Assembly (NCBI GenBank): GCA_002315235.1
Contig: DCGK01000044.1
Location: 1-19,813 of the forward strand
DNA from: Ruminococcus sp. UBA1780
Lineage (GTDB): Bacteria; Bacillota; Clostridia; Oscillospirales; Ruminococcaceae
Direction of reading: 5' to 3'
DNA: 19,813 nucleotides
Positions 1-6,003 of the stretch are shown here, one piece after another (position 1 is the stretch's first letter; each line of letters opens with the position of its first letter). The notes under the pieces are model-generated. The model worked only from the letters and a program-made list of their open reading frames with translations. It had not been told where the DNA came from and made no database searches. The translations under genes were made by a program, and so were the position numbers.

Positions 1-297
1 TGTACGCCAGACTTAATCAGTGTTTCCATAAATAAAGTATGAAGGTACATACAGATATATCATATCATATTATATGACGGAATTCAATAATTTTTCTGCG
101 GAAAAACCTGATATTACAGCGGACTTAATCAGCTTTTAAGTATCTTAAATCCCCCGGGCTTAATCATGCTTTTTTATCGACAAAGTGCGTGATACTGATG
201 ATAAACGTTATACCCCCGGATACATGATGAATGCAGCTTTGTCTGTTGTTACATAAAATTAATCTGAAATTCATTTATTTTAGCACTCGTTTAAGCA
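1..297. other. AT-rich intergenic region upstream of the cellulase genes
   Basis: No convincing gene is seen in this stretch. It holds three copies of the octamer CTTAATCA (12-19, 124-131, 159-166), the first two inside a longer shared GACTTAATCAG. It also holds two C-rich CCCCCGG words (151-157 and 213-219). The second of these, ACCCCCGGA at 212-220, is the exact reverse complement of TCCGGGGGT at 344-352 in the leader of the first cellulase gene. These could be binding sites for a regulator of the cellulase genes, but that is inference. The gene that should lie to the left is outside the window. Confidence 0.6.
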
Positions 298-326
298 TTG
301 AAAGATTCTGCCAGTAGTGGTATAAT
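298..326 (+). promoter_or_regulatory. SigA-type extended -10 promoter of the cellulase genes
   Basis: TTGAAA (298-303) is followed by a 17-base spacer and a perfect TATAAT (321-326). The spacer ends in TGG, which gives an extended -10 (TGnTATAAT). Transcription should start near 332-334, leaving a leader of about 65 bases before the ATG at 398. Confidence 0.8.
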
Positions 327-336
327 GAAAATGAAG

Positions 337-364
337 GCTGTTTTCCGGGGGTGAGGGAGACAGC
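337..364 (+). promoter_or_regulatory. Leader hairpin in the 5' UTR of the first cellulase
   Basis: Bases 337-346 (GCTGTTTTCC) pair with 355-364 (GGGAGACAGC), ten pairs including two G-U, around an eight-base G-rich loop. It begins only about four bases after the predicted transcription start and ends about 20 bases before the ribosome binding site AAAGGTG at 384-390. Such a position would suit a 5' mRNA-stabilising hairpin; no ligand-binding fold is recognised. Confidence 0.4.
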
Positions 365-397
365 AGAAAAAGATATATTTCAGAAAGGTGATGTACT

Positions 398-3025
398 ATG
401 AAATCAACAAAACTCAGAAGATTTCTGGCATCTCTTCTCAGCGTTTCAATGCTCGGAAGCTTTGCGTGCACAGGAATCACAGTAAGTGCTGATGCGGGCG
501 AAAAGCCGCCGGAGGTTACTGAGGATGAGATCGTTTTCCCGGATCCGGATTCATTCAGCTATGATGACGTTGAAGTAAACTTTGCGAAGGCGCTTCAGTA
601 CGTGCTTTACTTCTACGATGCCAACAAATGCGGATATGATGTTGACGAGAACGGAAACCCCGGCCTTAAGTGGCTCGAATGGAGAGGCGACTGTCACGTT
701 GAAGACTATAACATTCCGCTTAAGCCGATGGCTCTTGAAGGTGCGGATGCCAAGTTCGGCACAAATCTTTCACAGGAGTTCATTGACAAATACAAGGACA
801 TTCTTGATCCTGACGGCGACGGATATATGAACTGCGGCGGCGGTATGCACGATGCCGGAGACCACGTTAAGTTCGGACTTCCTGGTTCCTATGCAGCTTC
901 AACGGTTGGCTGGGGCTACTACGAATTCAGAGACGCATATAAAAAATCAGGACAGCAGGAGCATGTTGAAAACATACTTCACTGGTTCAATGATTTCTAC
1001 ATGGACGGAACATATCTTGACGAGGACGGCAAGGTTATTGCGTTCTGCTATCAGGTAGGTGAGGGTAACAACGACCACAACTACTGGAATCCTCCTGAGC
1101 TCCAGAGCTCGGAGATGCTTCTTGACTTTGCAAGACCTGCATATTTCGCAACTGTTGACACACCTGCGACTGATATGTGCGCAGGTACAGCAGCTTCACT
1201 TGCAGTAAACTACCTCAATTTTAAGGATACAGAGCCTGAATACGCTGAGGAAAGCCTTAAGAAGGCAATTGCACTTTATGATTTTGCAGTTGAAACACAT
1301 GAGGAAGACGAAGGCATGTCAGTTCTCAGCTTAGGCTACGACGGCGGCTTCTATACATCAAGCTATGACTATGATGAGCTTGCATGGGCTGCAGTATGGC
1401 TTTACGAATGTACAGGTGAACAGAAATACATCGATGATATCATTTCAGTTGACGAAAGCATCAAGGATGATATGGGTCATGTAACATACACAGGCTATAT
1501 CAAGAGAATTATCAAGACTACAGGTTCAACATGGCAGAACATCTGGGTACACTGCTGGGATACAGTATGGGGCGGCGTATTTGCGAAGCTTGCACCTATA
1601 ACAAACACAGCACGTGACTGGTACATATTCAGATGGAACCTCGAATACTGGTCAGGAATTCCTCATACATATCCGGGCGGTATGGCTGATGACCTCTGGA
1701 ACATGGAATACAAATACACAAAGGAACTTGACGAAAAGGATACAACATTCCTTGCGAAAACACCGGCCGGATACTCAATGCTCAACGAGTACGGTTCATG
1801 CCGTTACAATACAGCAGCAGGTCTCGAAGCAGCAGTTTACAGAAAGGCTACAGCAGCAAGAGGCGAGGAAGATGCAAGATTTGCTGACTGGGCAGAACAG
1901 CAGATGGAATACGTTCTCGGCAAGAACCCGATGAACAGACCATATATCGTAGGATATTCAGAAACAGCAGCATCACATCCTCATCACCGTGCAGCTCACG
2001 GTTCATCAACACTCAGCATGGACGATCCTGCTGACCAGACACACGTACTCTGGGGCGCACTCGTAGGCGGTCCGGACGCTAAGGACTGGCACAGAGACAT
2101 CACAAAGGACTACATCTACAACGAAGTTGCAGTTGACTATAACGCAGCAGTAACAGGCTGCCTTGCAGGTCTTTACGAATACTACGGAACAGATGACATG
2201 GTGCCTGAGGAAAACTTCCCGCCTAAGGAAGAACCTGCTCAGGAGTTCTGGCTTGAAGCTCTTGTAAACCAGGAAAACAAGGAAAGAACACAGTACACAG
2301 TACGAATTCACGCTGATACATCACAGCCGCCGAGATATATAGACAGCCTTAAGTGCCGTTACTACTTTGACATTACAGAGCTTGTTGAACACGGTCAGTC
2401 TACAGACGACATCAAGGTTGAAGCTTATTACGACAAAGTGGCAGCCAACTCAAACATGGAAAAGAACGTCAGGATTTCAGAGCCAATCCAGGCAAAGGGC
2501 AACGTTTACTATGTTGAAATGGACTGGTCAGGAATTCCTTTCAGAGGAGCCATGGAGCTTCAGCTCGGTATCATTGTAGGTCAGGATGCTGATTACAATG
2601 CAAACTGGGATCCGACAAATGACTACAGCAGAGAGGGCCTCAAAGTAAGCGACGAATACGGTCCTACAAAAAATATTCCGCTTTATCTCGGAGATGAGCT
2701 TGTTTACGGAAACCCTCCTTTTGAGGATACGACAAAGCCTTCTGCGACAGCAAAGCCTTCAGCAACATCAAAACCGACAGTTAAGCCTTCAGCTGCAGCA
2801 CCTTCAGCCGGTAAGCTGCTCTACGGAGATGCTGATCTTGACGGAAGAGTTGACATTACAGATATCTCAGTACTTTCACTGAGCATTCTTGACAAAAAGC
2901 CTCTCAAGGGTCAGGCACTTATAAATGCTGACGTTGACGAGGACGGAGATGCAGGACTTACAGACCTTGCTTCAATCAAGCAGTTTGTATCAAAGGTAAT
3001 TACAGTTCTTGGTCCTGTAAAATAA
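398..3025 (+). CDS. Dockerin-bearing GH9-CBM3c cellulase (processive-type endoglucanase), copy 1
   Basis: Secreted 875-residue enzyme predicted to cleave beta-1,4-glucan and to be carried on a cellulosome. A signal peptide with basic start and hydrophobic core ends near VSA (29-31). The GH9 domain runs from about 55 to 600: the HDAGDH motif puts the paired catalytic aspartates at D152 and D155 (D155 the likely base), the HPHHRAAH motif is at 527-534, and NEVAVDYNA at 575-583 supplies the likely catalytic acid E576. Residues about 615-772 resemble a family 3c carbohydrate-binding module, the fused helper of processive GH9 enzymes. A Pro/Ser/Thr linker (about 775-805) leads to a dockerin (808-870) with two calcium loops, D811-D822 and D845-D856. 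The start is supported by AAAGGTG at 384-390. An EF-hand-like DPDGDG (137-142) sits just before the catalytic motif. The family call is firm; exact substrate and processivity are inferred. Confidence 0.96.
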   Translation: MKSTKLRRFLASLLSVSMLGSFACTGITVSADAGEKPPEVTEDEIVFPDPDSFSYDDVEVNFAKALQYVLYFYDANKCGYDVDENGNPGLKWLEWRGDCHVEDYNIPLKPMALEGADAKFGTNLSQEFIDKYKDILDPDGDGYMNCGGGMHDAGDHVKFGLPGSYAASTVGWGYYEFRDAYKKSGQQEHVENILHWFNDFYMDGTYLDEDGKVIAFCYQVGEGNNDHNYWNPPELQSSEMLLDFARPAYFATVDTPATDMCAGTAASLAVNYLNFKDTEPEYAEESLKKAIALYDFAVETHEEDEGMSVLSLGYDGGFYTSSYDYDELAWAAVWLYECTGEQKYIDDIISVDESIKDDMGHVTYTGYIKRIIKTTGSTWQNIWVHCWDTVWGGVFAKLAPITNTARDWYIFRWNLEYWSGIPHTYPGGMADDLWNMEYKYTKELDEKDTTFLAKTPAGYSMLNEYGSCRYNTAAGLEAAVYRKATAARGEEDARFADWAEQQMEYVLGKNPMNRPYIVGYSETAASHPHHRAAHGSSTLSMDDPADQTHVLWGALVGGPDAKDWHRDITKDYIYNEVAVDYNAAVTGCLAGLYEYYGTDDMVPEENFPPKEEPAQEFWLEALVNQENKERTQYTVRIHADTSQPPRYIDSLKCRYYFDITELVEHGQSTDDIKVEAYYDKVAANSNMEKNVRISEPIQAKGNVYYVEMDWSGIPFRGAMELQLGIIVGQDADYNANWDPTNDYSREGLKVSDEYGPTKNIPLYLGDELVYGNPPFEDTTKPSATAKPSATSKPTVKPSAAAPSAGKLLYGDADLDGRVDITDISVLSLSILDKKPLKGQALINADVDEDGDAGLTDLASIKQFVSKVITVLGPVK

Positions 3026-3064
3026 ACTGTATCAGACGACATATTCTGCAGCAGAAACATTTCA

Positions 3065-3100
3065 GAGCGGGTTACTTCCGGATTCGGGAGTAACCCGTTC
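3065..3100 (+). promoter_or_regulatory. Strong intercistronic hairpin without T-tract
   Basis: Bases 3065-3080 pair with 3085-3100 in a 16-bp stem (two G-U pairs) closed by a GATT loop. The core CGGGTTACT / AGTAACCCG is perfect. The 3' side continues CGGAAACTGC with no run of T, so it does not look like a normal Rho-independent terminator. No promoter was found between the hairpin and the next gene, so read-through with mRNA processing or 3'-end protection is more likely than full termination. Confidence 0.7.
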
Positions 3101-3140
3101 CGGAAACTGCGGAAAATTTGCAGTACGAAAGGAAGAAAAT

Positions 3141-5753
3141 ATGAAAAAATTAAACCGGGTGCTTGCGCTTCTCCTCAGCATGACAATGACGGCAGGTGCT
3201 GCTGTTCAGTATGCCGGAGCTTCTGCAGGCGAGGAACCGCCTCCGATAACTGACATGACATTCCCCGATCCGTCTTCATTCAGCTATGATGACGTTGAGG
3301 TTGACTTTGCAAAGGCACTTCAGTATTCACTTACCTTCTATGACGAAAACAAGTGCGGACCGGGAATAACCGGCGGCTATGTTGACTGGAGAGGTGACTG
3401 TCACGTTGAGGACTGCCGTATTCCTCTTCAGCCTCTTGAGATTGTAAATGAAAAGAAGCACATGTACATAGGTACAGACCTTTCACAGGAATTTATCGAC
3501 GAGTACAGGGATATACTTGATCCGGACGGTGACGGATTCATTGATCTCGGCGGCGGTATGCACGATGCCGGAGACCATGTTAAGTTCGGACTTCCTGGTT
3601 CATACGCAGCTTCAACTGTAGGCTGGGGCTATTATGAATTCAGAGATGCCTACATCAAGGCAGACCAGCAGGAACACGTTGAGGATATTCTCCGCTGGTT
3701 CAACGACTTCTATATGAAGGCAACCTTCCTTGACAAGGACGGAAAGGTTATTGCTTACTGCTATCAGGTAGCAGAGGGCGACAACGACCATAACTACTGG
3801 AATCCGCCTGAACTTCAGGATATGGATCACTTTGATGATTTTGCAAGACCGGCATATTTTGCAACAGCTGATGTTCCTGCATCTGACTGCGCAGCCGGAG
3901 CTGCGGCATCACTGGCGATAAACTATCTTAACTTTAAGGAAACTGATCCTGAATATGCTGAAAAATCACTTAAGACAGCGCTTGCTCTCTATGATTTTGC
4001 AGTTGAAACACATAAGTATGTTGACAGCTTTGATGAGGAGTACAGTGACAAGGAGAGTCTCGGCTACGGAAGCAGCTTCTATGATTCAAGCTATGCCTGG
4101 GACGAACTTTCATGGGCTGCAGTATGGCTCTATGAATGTACTGATGATATGAGCTATATCGATTCAATTATCAGTCTTTCAGACACACCGAATGAAGACG
4201 GTTCGTATGACTACACAGGATATATGAAGCGTATTATAAGAAATACAGGCAACATCTGGCAGAACATCTGGGTGCACTGCTGGGATACAGTATGGGGCGG
4301 CGTATTTGCAAAGCTTGCACCGATTACAAACACAGCACGTGACTGGTATATTTTCAGATGGAACCTTGAGTTCTGGTCAGGTCTTCCTCACGCTGACACA
4401 GGCGTTCTTGCTGACCATCTCTGGGAAACAGAGTACAAGTACACAGGCAAAATCGGAAACGATACAGATGCTCTTTCAAAGTCTCCGGCAGGATTCTCTG
4501 TTCTTAACCCTTACGGTTCAGCAAGATACAACACAGCTGCTCAGCTCTGTGCATGCGTTTACCAGAAGGAAACAGCCGCAAGAGGCGAAGAGGATGACCA
4601 GTTCACAAAATGGGCAAAGAACCAGATGGAATACATCATGGGCAAAAACCCTATGAACAGATGCTATATCGTAGGATATGCGGAAAACTCAGCATCACAT
4701 CCTCACCACAGAGCATCACATGCATCAACAACACTTGCGATGGATGATCCGATTGACCAGACTCATGTACTCTGGGGTGCTCTTGTAGGCGGACCTGATG
4801 CAGGTGACTGGCACAGAGATATTACGGCCGACTTCGTATACAACGAGGTTGCAGTTGACTACAACGCCGGCTTCACAGGCGCATGTGCAGGTCTTTACAA
4901 GTACTTCGGCACACCTGACATGAAGGCTGAGAAGGATTTCCCTCCTAAGGAGGAACCAAAGCAGAGCTTCTTTATCGAAGGTCTTATCAATCAGGAAAAC
5001 AAGGAAAGAACTCAGTTCACGGTAAGAGTAACAAGTGCACAGACACAGCCGCCTGCATATCTTAACGGATTCAAGGCAAGATATTACTTCAATATCAGCG
5101 AGCTTCTCGAGCACGGTCAGACTATTGATGACGTTTCAGTTGAAATCTACTATGACCAGATTGAATCAGATACCAAGGGCGAATTCAAGTCAAGCGTAAC
5201 AGGTCCTGTTAAGGTTGATGATGAGAACTACTACATCGAAATGGACTGGGGCGACTATAAGTTCTACGGAACAAGAGACATTCAGATGGGCCTTATTGCT
5301 GCTCAGGACAGCGAGTTCAAGAGCAACTGGGATCCGGAAAATGACTACAGCCGTGAAGGTCTTGAAAAGAGCGATTTCTTCGGCGAGACACTGAAAATTC
5401 CGCTTTACTACAATGGAAAGCTCGTTTACGGAAATCCTATGAAGGGCGATACAACATCACCTTCTGCTGCTCCGACAGCACCTGCTTCAGCAAAACCTAC
5501 AGCAAAGCCTTCAGACAAGCCGGTTTCGGAACCTTCAGGCAAAACGCTCTACGGAGATGTTGATACGGACGGAAGAGTTGATATCACAGATATCTCAACA
5601 CTTTCACTGATTATTCTTGACAGGAAGACACTTAAGGGACAGGCACTCATTAACGCAGACGTTGACGAAGACGGAGAGGCAGGACTTACAGACCTTGCAT
5701 CCATCAAACAGTATGTTTCAAAGGTTATTACTGTGCTTGGTCCGGCAAAGTAA
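3141..5753 (+). CDS. Dockerin-bearing GH9-CBM3c cellulase (processive-type endoglucanase), copy 2
   Basis: Paralogue of the preceding gene with the same layout, 870 residues, also predicted to be exported and docked to a cellulosome scaffold. A signal peptide ends near ASA (27-29). GH9 spans about 45-592: HDAGDH at 141-146 with D142 and D145, HPHHRASH at 520-527, and NEVAVDYNA at 568-576 with likely catalytic acid E569. The CBM3c-like module covers about 608-766, followed by a Pro/Ala/Ser/Lys linker and a dockerin (803-866) almost identical to that of copy 1. The EF-hand-like DPDGDG (127-132) is conserved. The ribosome binding site AAAGGAAG (3128-3135) is well spaced from the ATG. It lies 115 bases after copy 1 with no promoter visible between, so co-transcription is likely. 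Divergence is largest in surface loops (290-310, 345-355) and the linker, which may mean altered substrate preference. Confidence 0.96.
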   Translation: MKKLNRVLALLLSMTMTAGAAVQYAGASAGEEPPPITDMTFPDPSSFSYDDVEVDFAKALQYSLTFYDENKCGPGITGGYVDWRGDCHVEDCRIPLQPLEIVNEKKHMYIGTDLSQEFIDEYRDILDPDGDGFIDLGGGMHDAGDHVKFGLPGSYAASTVGWGYYEFRDAYIKADQQEHVEDILRWFNDFYMKATFLDKDGKVIAYCYQVAEGDNDHNYWNPPELQDMDHFDDFARPAYFATADVPASDCAAGAAASLAINYLNFKETDPEYAEKSLKTALALYDFAVETHKYVDSFDEEYSDKESLGYGSSFYDSSYAWDELSWAAVWLYECTDDMSYIDSIISLSDTPNEDGSYDYTGYMKRIIRNTGNIWQNIWVHCWDTVWGGVFAKLAPITNTARDWYIFRWNLEFWSGLPHADTGVLADHLWETEYKYTGKIGNDTDALSKSPAGFSVLNPYGSARYNTAAQLCACVYQKETAARGEEDDQFTKWAKNQMEYIMGKNPMNRCYIVGYAENSASHPHHRASHASTTLAMDDPIDQTHVLWGALVGGPDAGDWHRDITADFVYNEVAVDYNAGFTGACAGLYKYFGTPDMKAEKDFPPKEEPKQSFFIEGLINQENKERTQFTVRVTSAQTQPPAYLNGFKARYYFNISELLEHGQTIDDVSVEIYYDQIESDTKGEFKSSVTGPVKVDDENYYIEMDWGDYKFYGTRDIQMGLIAAQDSEFKSNWDPENDYSREGLEKSDFFGETLKIPLYYNGKLVYGNPMKGDTTSPSAAPTAPASAKPTAKPSDKPVSEPSGKTLYGDVDTDGRVDITDISTLSLIILDRKTLKGQALINADVDEDGEAGLTDLASIKQYVSKVITVLGPAK

Positions 5754-5770
5754 ATATACAGCATGACAGT

Positions 5771-5813
5771 TACCGCGGATATACGAATTTATCGTGTGTC
5801 CGCGGTATTTTTT
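5771..5813 (+). terminator. Rho-independent terminator after the cellulase pair
   Basis: TACCGCGGA (5771-5779) pairs perfectly with TCCGCGGTA (5799-5807). The pairing continues inward through 5780-5786 with 5792-5798 (two G-U) around a five-base loop, and six T follow at 5808-5813. It lies 18 bases after the stop codon and separates the cellulase genes from the downstream transporter operon. Confidence 0.93.
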
Positions 5814-5827
5814 GTGCACCTTAAAAG

Positions 5828-5856
5828 TTGACACCTGTGTCTGTTTTTGATATAAT
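5828..5856 (+). promoter_or_regulatory. Consensus extended -10 promoter of the eight-gene transporter operon
   Basis: Perfect TTGACA (5828-5833), a 17-base spacer ending in TGA, then perfect TATAAT (5851-5856), so an extended -10 as well. Transcription should start near 5862-5864. So strong a core promoter implies that expression is limited by a repressor or by the leader, which carries repeated arms directly after the start site. Confidence 0.9.
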
Positions 5857-5868
5857 TTTTAATGAGAC

Positions 5869-5922
5869 ACTGCGTTTTGCGGAACGATTGTAAACGCAGT
5901 AAAACGTGGTAACTGACTGCGT
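5869..5922 (+). promoter_or_regulatory. Three-armed repeat in the operon leader (operator or attenuator candidate)
   Basis: ACTGCGTTT (5869-5877) is the exact reverse complement of AAACGCAGT (5892-5900), with a 14-base loop. A third arm, ACTGCGT (5916-5922), can pair instead with ACGCAGT (5894-5900). Arm starts are 23 and 24 bases apart. The pattern fits either a protein operator just past the transcription start or two mutually exclusive RNA hairpins. The middle arm lies within TGTAAACGCAGT, whose left half resembles a LacI/CcpA-family half-site. No T-tract follows either hairpin, so classic attenuation is not evident. Confidence 0.5.
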
Positions 5923-6003
5923 AAAAAAGGATTGAAGGGTATCTGAAATGTTCGGATTATCCTGTTGTGATTAACTGACAAAAGGTCAGACCGAGGTGAT
6001 TGT

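Noticed and set aside
201..214. ATAAACGTTATACC as a catabolite repressor (cre) site upstream of the cellulases
   Set aside because: It keeps the AACGTT core but misses the outer TG and CA positions of the consensus.
4725..5114. 129-codon minus-strand open frame inside the second cellulase gene
   Set aside because: A matching shadow (2006-2311) occurs at the same place in the first cellulase gene, showing it arises from the paralogous coding sequence; Cys/Leu-rich and without domain features.
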